A stretch of DNA of 39,441 nt from an uncultured Collinsella sp. (GCA_958453935.1 CAUDZT010000012.1:1-39441), one strand, 5' to 3'; positions 15,883 through 24,153 are shown, counted from the stretch's first letter. Made by a program: numbers and translations. Notes: generated by a model from the letters alone, not told the origin.

Positions 15883-17913
15883 TTAGAGCTCGTTGGCCGC
15901 GTGATACGCCGTGCGAATGGCGCTCGCAATGTCGGCGGTGCGCTCGCCCGAGCAGTCGCCCACGCAGGTCACGGGCACCGTCACGCCATCCAGGTCAAAC
16001 GCGTTGGCCTTGGAGCCCACGGCCATCACCACGTAATCGCAGGCGATCTTCACCGGCTCCTCGGGGCCGTCCTCGGTGGTGTGCACGGCCTCCACGCCCT
16101 CGTCGGTAACGGCGGTCAGGCGGGTCTTAACGTGCTGTTCCACGTTGTGGGCGGCGAAGTCGCTCATGATCAGCGGCAGAATGGTCTCGGACTCGCCCGC
16201 GGCAATCTTGTCGAGCATCTCGACGATCGCCACCTCGCAGCCGTGCTGCAGCAGGTACTCGGCAGTCTCGGTGCCCACCAGGCCACCGCCAATGACGGCG
16301 ACGCGCCCGCTGAGCTCCACCTTGCCGGCCAGCACGTCCCAGCTCGAGACGACCTTGTCCGAGTCGGCACCCGGAACGGGGATGACCACGTCGTGTGCGC
16401 CCACGGCCACAATCGCGGCGTCGGCGGCGTTGAGATCCTCGGCCGTAGCGGCATGGTTAAGCTCGACCTTCACGCCCAGGCCGGGCAGAATCTTCTCGTA
16501 GTACTCGACCGAGCGCATGATCTCGTCCTTGCGCGGAGGCGCGGCTGCCAGCACAATCTGGCCGCCCAAGTGATCGCTCGCCTCATAGACGGTCACGTCG
16601 TAGCCGCGCTTGGCCGCCACGCGCGCGGCCTCCAAGCCGGCAATACCGCCGCCCACCACGGCGACCTTCTTGTCGCCCTCGCCCGGCTTGATGGCGATGG
16701 TCGCCTCGTCGCCGTTCTCGGCATTGAGCACGCACGAGATGTACTTGCGGTTTTGAATCGCGTCGACGCAGCCCTTGTTGCAATTGAGGCACTCGCGAAT
16801 GGGCTCACCCGTGGCGGCCTTCAGCGCAATGTCGGGGTCGCACATGAGCGAGCGGCCGTACGCGATGATATCGGCCGAACCGTCTTCCAGAATCTTCTCG
16901 CCGGCCTCGACCGAAACAACACGGCCGACAGTGGCCACCGGCACGGAGACCAGGGCCTTGACGCGCTCGGCCACGGGCAGCGTCCAGTTGTAGGGCATGG
17001 CGCCCATGGGCGGAATGGTGTCGCCCATGTTGCCGGTATGGTTGGCCTGTGCAACCTGGATCATGTCGATGCCGGCGCCCTCGAGCAGCTTGGCAAACTC
17101 GCAGGCCTCATCGGGCTGCAGGCCGCCCTTGCCGCGCGGCGTGCCGTCGGGGTTCTCCATGATCACGGGGAGCTTGTACTCCACCATCAGCTGCGGCGCG
17201 GCTTCCTTAATGGCGGCGACAACCTCGAGCGCATAGCGAACGCGGTTCTCGAACGAGCCACCGTACTCGTCGGTGCGCTGGTTGAGGATGGCCGAGCACA
17301 GCGAACCCACCAGACGGTCGCCGTGAACCTCGATGGCGTCGATGCCGGCCTGCTGCGCGCGGGCGGCCGAGGCAGCGATGGCCTCCTTGATCTGGGTGAG
17401 CTGCTCTACGCTCGCCTCGTTCACAAAGTGCTGCATGTCGTGGTGCAGCTTGGCGTAGGCCTGCTTGCGGATCTCGTTGGACTCGGCCATCTTGGCGGCA
17501 AAGGTCTCCTCGTCGCCGGCGGCCTTGGCCTCCTGCGCGGCCTTGGCGGCGGCCATGGAACCCATGACCATGCGGCCGACACCGGGCACGTCGTACTCGG
17601 GATGGAACAGCTGCAGCGCGACCTTGGCACCGTGCTTGTGGACGGCGTCGGCCAGCGCCTTAAACGTGGGGATCTGGGCATCGGTCGCCAGCTTGGGCGT
17701 GGGGCTCGCGGTCATAACGGGAGCGACGTCGCCGATGACGATGTAGCTCACGCCGCCACGGGCCAGACGCTCGTAAAAAGCCAGGCTGCGCTCGCCAATG
17801 GAGCCGTCGCGCTCCTCGTAGCCGGTGGTAAGCGGCGGGAACATAATGCGGTTTTTGAGCTCAAGGGGGCCAACCGTAATGGGCTGAAGCAGCTTAGACG
17901 CAGGTGTGGTCAT
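15883..17913 (-). CDS. NADH:flavin oxidoreductase, Old Yellow Enzyme/2,4-dienoyl-CoA reductase type
   Basis: A three-part reductase. Residues 10 to about 370 form an FMN-binding TIM barrel (PITVGPLELKNRI start, EVHGD, QRTDEYGGSFENR, AYGRSLMCDP). A 4Fe-4S site follows with Cys377, 380, 384 and 396 (CLNCNKGC then SC; counted from the upstream ATG). The C-terminal half carries an FAD dinucleotide fold (GGGIAG, about 423-428) and an NAD(P) fold (GGGLVG, about 544-549). This is the architecture of 2,4-dienoyl-CoA reductase, trimethylamine dehydrogenase and the clostridial BaiCD/BaiH enoate reductases, so it should reduce an activated C=C bond with NAD(P)H. The substrate cannot be told from sequence, and no bai or fatty-acid genes adjoin. 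GAGAGG is 7 nt before the ATG at 17913 but only 1 nt before the ATG at 17919, so 17913 is preferred. Confidence 0.92.
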   Translation of the reverse strand: MTTPASKLLQPITVGPLELKNRIMFPPLTTGYEERDGSIGERSLAFYERLARGGVSYIVIGDVAPVMTASPTPKLATDAQIPTFKALADAVHKHGAKVALQLFHPEYDVPGVGRMVMGSMAAAKAAQEAKAAGDEETFAAKMAESNEIRKQAYAKLHHDMQHFVNEASVEQLTQIKEAIAASAARAQQAGIDAIEVHGDRLVGSLCSAILNQRTDEYGGSFENRVRYALEVVAAIKEAAPQLMVEYKLPVIMENPDGTPRGKGGLQPDEACEFAKLLEGAGIDMIQVAQANHTGNMGDTIPPMGAMPYNWTLPVAERVKALVSVPVATVGRVVSVEAGEKILEDGSADIIAYGRSLMCDPDIALKAATGEPIRECLNCNKGCVDAIQNRKYISCVLNAENGDEATIAIKPGEGDKKVAVVGGGIAGLEAARVAAKRGYDVTVYEASDHLGGQIVLAAAPPRKDEIMRSVEYYEKILPGLGVKVELNHAATAEDLNAADAAIVAVGAHDVVIPVPGADSDKVVSSWDVLAGKVELSGRVAVIGGGLVGTETAEYLLQHGCEVAIVEMLDKIAAGESETILPLIMSDFAAHNVEQHVKTRLTAVTDEGVEAVHTTEDGPEEPVKIACDYVVMAVGSKANAFDLDGVTVPVTCVGDCSGERTADIASAIRTAYHAANEL

Positions 17914-18050
17914 GGACATTCCTCTCTTGTAGGCGCGGCGGCGATGATGCCGCGTAGTTGTCTAGAGGATATGGCATGGAGCCACAGGGGCGCAACGGAA
18001 ATCGGCGGATAGCAGGTGGCGGCAGGTGGATGGGGTGGGCCTGGCCGCGG

Positions 18051-18351
18051 GTTTGTCTCGATCTGTAACAATCACAGGCCAAAAACGACCCTAGAAGTTA
18101 CAGATCGAGACAAACAAATTCGGTCCGGACAAACATCTCAATCTGTAACATCTGGACCCACTTTTGCCCCCTTACTGTTACAGATCGAGACAAACCAATC
18201 TAGCCTGCCGAAAGATCTAAATCTGTAACAGTTACCAGGCAAAATCCGTCCCTCGTGTTACAGATTGAGATAAACCGAAACCGACGCGCTGACCTGTCTC
18301 GATCTGTAACATCTGGCGGCCCAAATCGGGCCCACCTGTTACAGATCGAGA
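18051..18351. repeat. Array of four inverted-repeat units at 80-bp period
   Basis: Left boxes of the form TCTCGATCTGTAAC start at 18056, 18136 (TCTCAATCTGTAAC), 18216 (TCTAAATCTGTAAC) and 18297. Right boxes of the form GTTACAGATCGAGA start at 18097, 18177, 18257 (GTTACAGATTGAGA) and 18338. Every left-right pair is separated by exactly 27 bp, and units repeat every 80, 80 and 81 bp. In unit 1 the pairing extends to 19 bp (GTTTGTCTCGATCTGTAAC, 18051-18069, with 18097-18115). Several right boxes are followed by CAAAC. The 27-bp interiors differ but share a C- and A-rich pattern. No gene overlaps it. It starts about 130 bp upstream of the oxidoreductase start codon. It could be an operator array, a set of RNA hairpins or a non-CRISPR repeat element. 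Confidence 0.85.
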
Positions 18352-18435
18352 TTGTGTTTGAGAGGCTGAGAGCAGAAGCCGAGCGGAAAAGCGGGCAGGC
18401 CGACGGCAGATCCCTAGTAAGGCCCCCAGTTCCAC

Positions 18436-18453
18436 AGTAGAGTTCCCTAGTTC
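18436..18453. repeat. Copy of the AGTAGAGTTCCCTAGTTC repeat
   Basis: This 18-base sequence is identical to 39420-39437 at the far end of the window, where it belongs to a tandem TTCCCTAG repeat. It lies between the 80-bp array and the recombinase remnant. The rest of 18352-18588 holds no gene or clear structure. Confidence 0.6.
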
Positions 18454-18588
18454 ACGCCATGTCTGTGCACGCCGACATTAGTCACCCGCGGGGAAGTGAC
18501 AGAGGGGCAGCCCCTTGGGCCATCGATGCCACCACGGCCAAGGTGCGACATTACTGCGACAAAGGTGCGAAATAGACCGACCACTCTA

Positions 18589-18642
18589 TTCGACCGACGA
18601 GCGCTTCGACCGGATATTCCGCCCGCTCGAAGGCGAGGCGGA
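18589..18642 (+). pseudogene. Fragment of an ORF6N-family gene
   Basis: About 54 bp are roughly 80% identical to 19675-19729 of the intact ORF6N gene downstream. They read STDERFDRIFRPLEGEAD, against STNERFNQVFRLLEGEVE there. No flanking ORF6N sequence is preserved. The fragment runs directly into the tyrosine recombinase remnant, so the junction near 18640 is a recombination or deletion scar. Confidence 0.6.
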
Positions 18643-19058
18643 TGCAGGTTCAGGGCCTCTCCCAGACCCCGGACACCCCGGTGTGCTCGGACAGCGACTT
18701 CGGCTTCCACGACCCCGACAACTTCTCGACGTGGCAGAAGGGCCACTTCATCGAGCACGGTCTCGGCAGGATGGAGGAGGCCGAGGAGGGCGGCCGCAAG
18801 CGGAGGCGCTACGTCGGCTACGATTTCCACGAGCTGAGGCATACGCAGGCCACCTTCCTGATCGGCAACGGCATCGACCCGAAGAGCGTGCAGGGGAGGC
18901 TCGGCCACGAGGTGTCGAGCATGACGATGGACGTGTACGCGCGCATGATGGGAGGGAACGACCGCGAAGCCGCCGATCTCCTGGAGATCCAGCGCGGGGC
19001 GGGCGCGCCCATCACCATCGACGGGAGCCGGATCACCGTCATGGCGAGGGAGGCTTAG
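18642..19058 (+). pseudogene. Tyrosine recombinase, C-terminal catalytic fragment
   Basis: About 138 codons match the end of phage/ICE-type integrases. HELRHTQAT carries the H-x-x-R pair, LGHE the second conserved His region, and MDVYARMM the nucleophilic Tyr. PVCSDSDFGFHDPDNFSTW is a typical pre-catalytic segment. The N-terminal arm-binding and core-binding domains and the first catalytic Arg are absent. The open frame begins at the junction with the ORF6N fragment. It is not expected to be an active integrase. It shows that an integrative element once ended or rearranged here. Confidence 0.8.
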
Positions 19059-19193
19059 GGCAGACGTCGCCACGACGAAGCACACTCCCTCCCTAACGTC
19101 AGGGGTCATCGCCGCTGGACCGGCAGGCGACAAAGCCCAGGATGATAAAATGCTTTCGACGCAGGAGCGTCCCCATCTTTGAATCGAGGAACC

Positions 19194-20150
19194 ATGAGCG
19201 ATTTTGATGCCGAGGACGAATCGGTCGAAACGAGCGCGCCGATAGCCCTGGCCGATTCCGCAAACATAGAGCCCCTAATCCATACCGTCCGTGGGCAGCA
19301 AATCATGCTCGACACCGATCTCGCTCGGTTATACGAGGTAGAGACAAAGAATCTCAACCGCGCCGCCGCACGCAACGCCGACAGATTCCCCGAGGACTTC
19401 CGTTTTCAACTGACCAAGGAGGAGGACGAGTCTTTGAGGTGCCAAATTGGAACCTCAAAGACCATGGAGGGCCGCGGCGGGCGACGTTACCTCCCCTATG
19501 CCTATACCGAGCAGGGCATAGCCATGCTGTCCGGCGTGCTACGCAGCGAAGTGGCGGTGCAGACCAGTATCAGTATCATGAGGGCGTTTGTCGCCATGCG
19601 CCACCTCCTCGCCGAAAATGCCACCCTGTTTGAGCGGCTGCGCGGCGTCGAGTTGAGTCAGGCGGCGTTTCAGCAATCGACCAACGAGCGTTTCAACCAG
19701 GTGTTCCGCCTGCTCGAAGGCGAGGTCGAGAAACCCCAGCGGGTCTTCTTCGCCGGGCAGATGTTCGACGCCTTCAGCCTGCTGACAGATCTCGTGGGCC
19801 GCGCCGAGCGCGAAATCTCCCTCGTGGATGGCTACGTAGATGTCCACACCCTGAACATCCTCGCAAAGAAGCGCAAGGGCGTCGCGGTGACCGTCTACAC
19901 GTCCGGCAACCGGCTCACGCAAGACGATGTCGACGTGTTCAACGCACAGTACCCGCAGCTCACCGTCCGCCGCACCAGAACGTTCCACGACCGCTTCCTT
20001 ATCCTCGACGGTGCGACCGCGTATCACATCGGCGCATCCCTCAAGGACACGGGAAAGAAGTGCTTCGGCATAGACCTCATCCAAGACGAGGAGCTGACGA
20101 AGATGCTCATCGAGAAGCTAAAGCTCCTCGATGAGCATCAAACGGCTTGA
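19194..20150 (+). CDS. ORF6N (KilA-N type) domain protein with PLD-like C-terminus (318 aa)
   Basis: Residues about 24-112 form an ORF6N DNA-binding domain: IEPLIHTVRGQQIMLDTDLA, then LYEVETKNLNRAAARN, RFPEDFRFQLT and YAYTEQGIAMLSGVLRS. A linker with possible coiled-coil character (about 135-180) follows. The C-terminal third resembles a phospholipase-D/DUF-type domain, with YTSGN and HDRFLILDG followed by IGASLKD; this is an H-x-R-x4-D variant of the H-x-K-x4-D catalytic motif, present once. ORF6N proteins occur in phages and mobile elements, often as regulators or antirepressors. ATG at 19194 has GAGGA close upstream; an in-frame TTG at 19179 is a weaker alternative. It stands alone on the plus strand, next to recombinase debris. 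Confidence 0.85.
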   Translation: MSDFDAEDESVETSAPIALADSANIEPLIHTVRGQQIMLDTDLARLYEVETKNLNRAAARNADRFPEDFRFQLTKEEDESLRCQIGTSKTMEGRGGRRYLPYAYTEQGIAMLSGVLRSEVAVQTSISIMRAFVAMRHLLAENATLFERLRGVELSQAAFQQSTNERFNQVFRLLEGEVEKPQRVFFAGQMFDAFSLLTDLVGRAEREISLVDGYVDVHTLNILAKKRKGVAVTVYTSGNRLTQDDVDVFNAQYPQLTVRRTRTFHDRFLILDGATAYHIGASLKDTGKKCFGIDLIQDEELTKMLIEKLKLLDEHQTA

Positions 20151-20221
20151 GCGTTATCCGACCTCTTGCCACAAGCCCTAAAGTTTGAGCATGATCGCTG
20201 AAAGCCTCGTTAGTCAACATG

Positions 20222-20503
20222 TCAAAGTAGGCCCTGGTCCGCAAGCCTTCGATAATGCTTGCCGAGGAGCGTCAACCGGCAGAACTTGCTCTCCATCGCC
20301 GCGTTCCACATATGGTCGGCGCCAACTGGAACCAGAAGACCATGCCGGTTGTATTTCTGGAGCAGAGAGAACACCCGGTTGTTCCTGGGCTCTGCTGGAG
20401 GCATAGCGTCTGTTCTTCCTTCGTCCTTTGGCTCATACGACGGATCCAGCCTGTATTCATAGTCCTCTGTTGGGAAGAGCTTTTTCGGCTCCTCCTCCTC
20501 CTT
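20222..20503 (-). pseudogene. C-terminal gene remnant (about 93 codons, no start)
   Basis: The frame opens after a stop at 20504-20506 and reads KEEEEPKKLFPTEDYEYRL, then NNRVFSLLQKYNRHGLLVP and ESKFCRLTLLGKHYRRLADQ before a stop at 20222. The composition is protein-like and the end resembles a winged-helix or similar C-terminal domain. No ATG, GTG or TTG precedes it except an internal ATG at 20404. I do not recognise the family. A truncated gene is likelier than a small intact one. Between 20504 and 20766 I see nothing further. Confidence 0.45.
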
Positions 20504-20766
20504 TCATCCAGGATGCCCGGACGGCAAGAGTCGGAACGTCTCCTCAATATCCAAACTTCACGCAAGCCTAATGCGAATAGAGACGGACCTGGCAAATCAA
20601 GACACGACCAGCCGCTCGCACCCAAAGCCGTTTGCCTAAAAATAAATACCGCTGGCCGAAGTGGAAAGATGGTAACAGCGAAAAAGACTAGCCGAGCTCG
20701 TTTTTAAGCACCGTTTGTTCCGTCCCGCATGTTTTGTGAACACTCTAACTATCATGAAGCCAGTAA

Positions 20767-20836
20767 ACAGAGGTGGACATCAACATCCAACGCCGGCAAG
20801 CATGTGAGCGCCTCCTCTGTCCAAGGGGCAAGCCCC
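20767..20836 (+). promoter_or_regulatory. Structured leader of the PTS operon (tentative)
   Basis: ACAGAGGTGG at 20767-20776 pairs with CCTCCTCTGT at 20811-20820 (9 of 10), and GGGGCAAGCCCC forms a small hairpin near 20824-20836. Both precede the GGAGAGGGG ribosome site. Antitermination or sugar-dependent control is possible, but no conserved RAT sequence is recognised. Confidence 0.25.
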
Positions 20837-20862
20837 CGAGATTAGTTAGGAGAGGGGAAGAG

Positions 20863-22425
20863 ATGGATAAAGTCAAAACGGCCTTCCAGAACTTTGGCCG
20901 CGTTATCGTCGACCCTATTTTGTACCTTTCGGTAACGGGCATCATTTTGGCCATCGCCACGGTATGCTCGCTCGGCAGCGGAGTTGTCGCAGATCTGGGC
21001 ACGCTGCTCTCCGCGGCAACCAACTCCGCGGTGATCGGCAACCTGCCGGTGATTTTCGCAGTCGGTCTTACGGCAGGCTTCGCAAAGAAGCAAAAATCCA
21101 ACGCGGCAGTGTTTGGACTTATTAGTTACCTCATGTTCCTGTATGTCAACAACGCCTACCTGACGCTCACCGATCAGCTGGCAAAAGCCGGCGCGATGGG
21201 TCTGTATGGCACTGGCCAGGCAACGGTACTGGGTCTTCAAGTTACCGATGTCAACGTCTTCGGCGGCGTACTCATCGGATGCTTCTGCGGTTGGCTCTAT
21301 AACAAACTGATCGACGTAAAGGTATCGGAGTATATCCGGATTTACGGCGGACCCCGCCTGGCCCTTCTGGCGATGGTTCCGCTGAGCATTGTCTTCGGCA
21401 TCGGAGCGACTATCGTGTGGCCCCCTATCGCCAACGCCATCAGCAACGCTTCTTCATTCATCGCAGCCTCGGGTGGTCTGGGCGTTTTCATTTACGGCTT
21501 CCTGAACCGCGTCCTCGTACCTCTCGGCATGCACCACTTTATGTGGATGCCGTTTGACTACTCCGCGATTGGCGGCACGGCGGTCGTCGCCGGCCAGAGT
21601 GTTTCCGGCGCAGCAAACATCTTCTATGCCGAGCTTCCCCATATCGCCGACGGATCCCTCACCACAGTCGACCCCTCTGTCCGCTTTGCCATGTTCGGCT
21701 TTGGCAAGGAATTCGTAACCCTCGGCACCGTGCTCGCAATGATTGCGACTTCCCGTCCGGAGAATCGAAAAGCTGTCGCAGCCATGCTGGTGCCCATTTA
21801 CATCACCGCCATGCTCTCCGGCATCACCGAGCCGCTTGACTTCATGATCCTGTTCGCGTCTCCGATTCTCTGGGTTGCCTACAGCCTGTTCTACGGACTG
21901 GGCGAGATGCTCCTGTTTGTCCTGGGAGTCCGCTTGCTTAACATGTACGGTGGCATCGAGCTGCTCACGCTCGGCCTGCCTTTGCCAATGGGCGTCACCA
22001 AGTTCCCGATTTACATCGTCTTGGGCATCGTGTTTGCCGCCGTTTCGTTCATCGTTCTGGCGATGGTAATCAAGAAACTCAACCTCATGACGCCCGGCCG
22101 TTCCGCAGAGTGGTCTGCAGAGGTCTCCGGAGACAACAATGCTCTCGAGTCCTCCGGAACGCCGGAAGTCGACGCAAAACAGCAGGAGATGGTGCAGAAC
22201 ATCATCAACGGCCTTGGCGGCAAGGACAACATCAACACCATGGGCTGCTGCATGACTCGTCTCCGTGTCGAGGTCAAAGACCCCAGCAAGGTCAACGAAG
22301 AGACCATCAAGAAGGCTATCGACAAGGGCTTGTTTAAGAACGGTACCAATGTCCAGATTGTTGTGGGAACCAACGTGCACTCCGTCTACGACCTGCTGCG
22401 TCCCATCCTTAATCTGGAAGATTAA
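20863..22425 (+). CDS. PTS sugar transporter EIIBC, glucose/alpha-glucoside family (520 aa)
   Basis: A membrane permease of the phosphotransferase system that imports and phosphorylates a sugar. The EIIC domain (about 1-420) has around ten hydrophobic segments, with YGFLNRVLVPLGMHHFMWMPF and GITEPLDFMILFASP, both typical of the glucose/maltose superfamily. The EIIB domain follows at about 440-520, with the phospho-accepting Cys463 in GCCMTRLRVEV. There is no EIIA domain, so EIIA must come from another gene. ATG at 20863 follows AGGAGAGGGGAAGAG, a strong ribosome site, and is preferred over an in-frame upstream ATG at 20773. The next genes encode a small membrane protein and a GH4 phospho-glycosidase, so the substrate is probably maltose or another alpha-glucoside. 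Confidence 0.93.
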   Translation: MDKVKTAFQNFGRVIVDPILYLSVTGIILAIATVCSLGSGVVADLGTLLSAATNSAVIGNLPVIFAVGLTAGFAKKQKSNAAVFGLISYLMFLYVNNAYLTLTDQLAKAGAMGLYGTGQATVLGLQVTDVNVFGGVLIGCFCGWLYNKLIDVKVSEYIRIYGGPRLALLAMVPLSIVFGIGATIVWPPIANAISNASSFIAASGGLGVFIYGFLNRVLVPLGMHHFMWMPFDYSAIGGTAVVAGQSVSGAANIFYAELPHIADGSLTTVDPSVRFAMFGFGKEFVTLGTVLAMIATSRPENRKAVAAMLVPIYITAMLSGITEPLDFMILFASPILWVAYSLFYGLGEMLLFVLGVRLLNMYGGIELLTLGLPLPMGVTKFPIYIVLGIVFAAVSFIVLAMVIKKLNLMTPGRSAEWSAEVSGDNNALESSGTPEVDAKQQEMVQNIINGLGGKDNINTMGCCMTRLRVEVKDPSKVNEETIKKAIDKGLFKNGTNVQIVVGTNVHSVYDLLRPILNLED

Positions 22426-22463
22426 CGATCGCCTAATCGACAGGCGATAAGCGAGGAGACCTC

Positions 22464-22733
22464 ATGCTAACCAAGACGTTTCATTCAATCCAAGACATGT
22501 TCGAACGTTTGCTCAACATGTATAAAGAAAAGTCGACAAAGGGTCTTCTCGCTCTCATGGCTGCATTCGTATGTGGTTTTATCTGGCCGCTCCTTGGTCT
22601 GCTCGCAGCGGTTTGGACCCGGCATTCAGGAAGGCACACGGACGCAGGCAGCATTGCAGGCATGGCAGCGGTTATCAACATCGCTACTTACTTCATACAG
22701 ATAGTGGTCAAGATTATCTGCGGCTCAATTTGA
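22464..22733 (+). CDS. Small two-helix membrane protein in the PTS operon (89 aa)
   Basis: ATG at 22464 has GAGGAG a few bases upstream. The protein has a short amphipathic N-terminus and two hydrophobic segments, at about 27-50 (LLALMAAFVCGFIWPLLGLL) and about 65-87 (GMAAVINIATYFIQIVVKII). It sits 38 nt after the EIIBC gene, and its stop is 19 nt before the glycosidase start, so it is part of the operon. I do not recognise it. It might be an accessory subunit or regulator of the permease; that is inferred from position only. Confidence 0.75.
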   Translation: MLTKTFHSIQDMFERLLNMYKEKSTKGLLALMAAFVCGFIWPLLGLLAAVWTRHSGRHTDAGSIAGMAAVINIATYFIQIVVKIICGSI

Positions 22734-22752
22734 TTTGAAAGGCATGAACAAC

Positions 22753-24081
22753 ATGAACGGATACAAGATTGTCATCTGCGGCGGCGGCAGCACCTATACC
22801 GCCGGCATCGTCAAAGACCTGATCGACCAAAAGGATGAATTGGGGATTCGCGAGCTTTGGCTCTATGACATCGACGAGGAGCGCCAAGATACGGTCGCCG
22901 TGGTGGTTAAAGCAGTCATCGATGACCTTGCTCCCGAGATTCCCCTGCATGTAACCGTCGACCCCAAAGAAGCATTTACAGATGCGAACTTTGTTATGGC
23001 GCAGATGCGCGTGGGCGGGCTCAAGATGCGTATCCAGGATGAGCAAATCAGCCTGCGCCATGGCGTAGTCGGCCAAGAGACCTGCGGAGCAGGTGGCATG
23101 GCATATGGCATGAGAACCATCTTCCCCATGTGCGAGCTTGTCGATTTCTGCGAGGAGTACGCCTGCAAGGACTACTGGATCGTCAACTACTCCAACCCCG
23201 CTGCCATCGTAGCCAAGGCAATGCACAAGCTGCGTCCTAACGCTCGCATTCTCGACATCTGCGATATGCCAGTGGAGATTGAAGCCCGCATGGCAGAGAT
23301 TTTAGGGTGCGAACTCAACGACATTGAGGTCGACTACTTTGGCCTCAATCACTTTGGGTGGTTTACCAACGTACGCTGCAAGGGCATCGATGTTACGGAC
23401 AAGCTCAAAGAGCACGTGCGCAAGTACGGTTACATTTCCGAAGCAAGCCTCAACGATGCCTTGGTGAAGGACCCAGATTGGGCCCACACCTTCAAGAATG
23501 CGGCAACGATTTCTACGCTATTCCAGGATTACCTCCCCAACACCTATTACCAGTATTACCTGTTGCCCGATGCCTGCGTGGAGTACATGGACATCAATAA
23601 CACGCGTGGCATGCAGGTTGTAAACGGCCGCGAAAAGCGCATCTTCGATGCATCTGCGGCGCTTAAGCGTGGTGAAAAGGTAGATCTCACGCAGTTCTAT
23701 GTAGGCGTCCACGGCAGGTTCATTGTCGATGTCGTCAAGTCTCTGGCAAAAGACCTGCGCCATCGCCAGCTGGTGATTGTACCCAACAATGGTGCAATCG
23801 AGAACCTCTCGGACGACGCGACAGTCGAGGTTCCGGCGTACATCACTGATCGAGGAGCCGAACCGATTCGCGTCGGGAAGATTCCCCGCTTCTATAAGGG
23901 CCTTATCGAACAGCAGGATGCCTGTGAAGGCCTTGTGGTCGAAGCCGTTATCGAAGGTTCCTACCAGAAGGCACTCGAAGCCTTCACCCTCAATCGCACG
24001 ATTCCCTCAGCACGCGTGGCTAAGGAAGTCTTGGACGACATGATCGAGGCGAACAAGGGCTATTGGCCTGAGCTGAAGTAA
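22753..24081 (+). CDS. 6-phospho-alpha-glucosidase, glycoside hydrolase family 4
   Basis: Family 4 enzymes use NAD+ and a divalent metal to cleave phosphorylated disaccharides delivered by a PTS. Numbered from the ATG at 22753, the N-terminal Rossmann loop is IVICGGGSTYTAG (residues 6-18). RVGG and GQETCGAGGMAYG follow (86-119), then NYSNPA (145-150). DICDMP supplies the metal-binding Cys170 and the putative catalytic Asp171. GLNHFGWF supplies metal-binding His200. The CDMP form is typical of the 6-phospho-alpha-glucosidase branch (GlvA/AglB-like). Length (443 aa) is normal. GAAAGG lies 10 nt before the 22753 ATG and only 1 nt before the ATG at 22744, favouring 22753. It is the last gene of the PTS operon, ending at a bidirectional terminator. 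Confidence 0.92.
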   Translation: MNGYKIVICGGGSTYTAGIVKDLIDQKDELGIRELWLYDIDEERQDTVAVVVKAVIDDLAPEIPLHVTVDPKEAFTDANFVMAQMRVGGLKMRIQDEQISLRHGVVGQETCGAGGMAYGMRTIFPMCELVDFCEEYACKDYWIVNYSNPAAIVAKAMHKLRPNARILDICDMPVEIEARMAEILGCELNDIEVDYFGLNHFGWFTNVRCKGIDVTDKLKEHVRKYGYISEASLNDALVKDPDWAHTFKNAATISTLFQDYLPNTYYQYYLLPDACVEYMDINNTRGMQVVNGREKRIFDASAALKRGEKVDLTQFYVGVHGRFIVDVVKSLAKDLRHRQLVIVPNNGAIENLSDDATVEVPAYITDRGAEPIRVGKIPRFYKGLIEQQDACEGLVVEAVIEGSYQKALEAFTLNRTIPSARVAKEVLDDMIEANKGYWPELK

Positions 24082-24107
24082 AGGAACCGCCCAAATACCA
24101 AAAGCAC

Positions 24108-24147
24108 AAAAGATGGCCCCAAGGCAATTGCCTTGGGGCCATCTTTT
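24108..24147. terminator. Bidirectional terminator between GH4 and rpiR-type genes
   Basis: A perfect 18-bp stem (24108-24125 with 24130-24147) with an AATT loop is flanked by A-run and T-run ends. It lies between two convergent genes and serves both. Confidence 0.95.
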
Positions 24148-24153
24148 ATATGC

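Noticed and set aside
15883..17913. Part of a bile-acid 7-dehydroxylation (bai) operon
   Set aside because: The gene is monocistronic with its own terminator, and no other bai-type gene is nearby.
15901..18012. Long plus-strand open frame (about 700 codons) opposite the flavin oxidoreductase
   Set aside because: It is the antisense of a high-GC gene; its product is His/Arg/Leu-rich without motifs, while the minus strand carries clear enzyme motifs.
18051..18351. CRISPR array
   Set aside because: The boxes alternate in orientation, the interiors resemble each other in pattern, and no cas gene is in the window; CRISPR repeats are direct and their spacers unrelated.
21454..22380. Minus-strand open frame of 308 codons opposite the PTS permease
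   Set aside because: Antisense to a clear EIIBC gene; its product is His/Asp/Gln-rich and motif-free.
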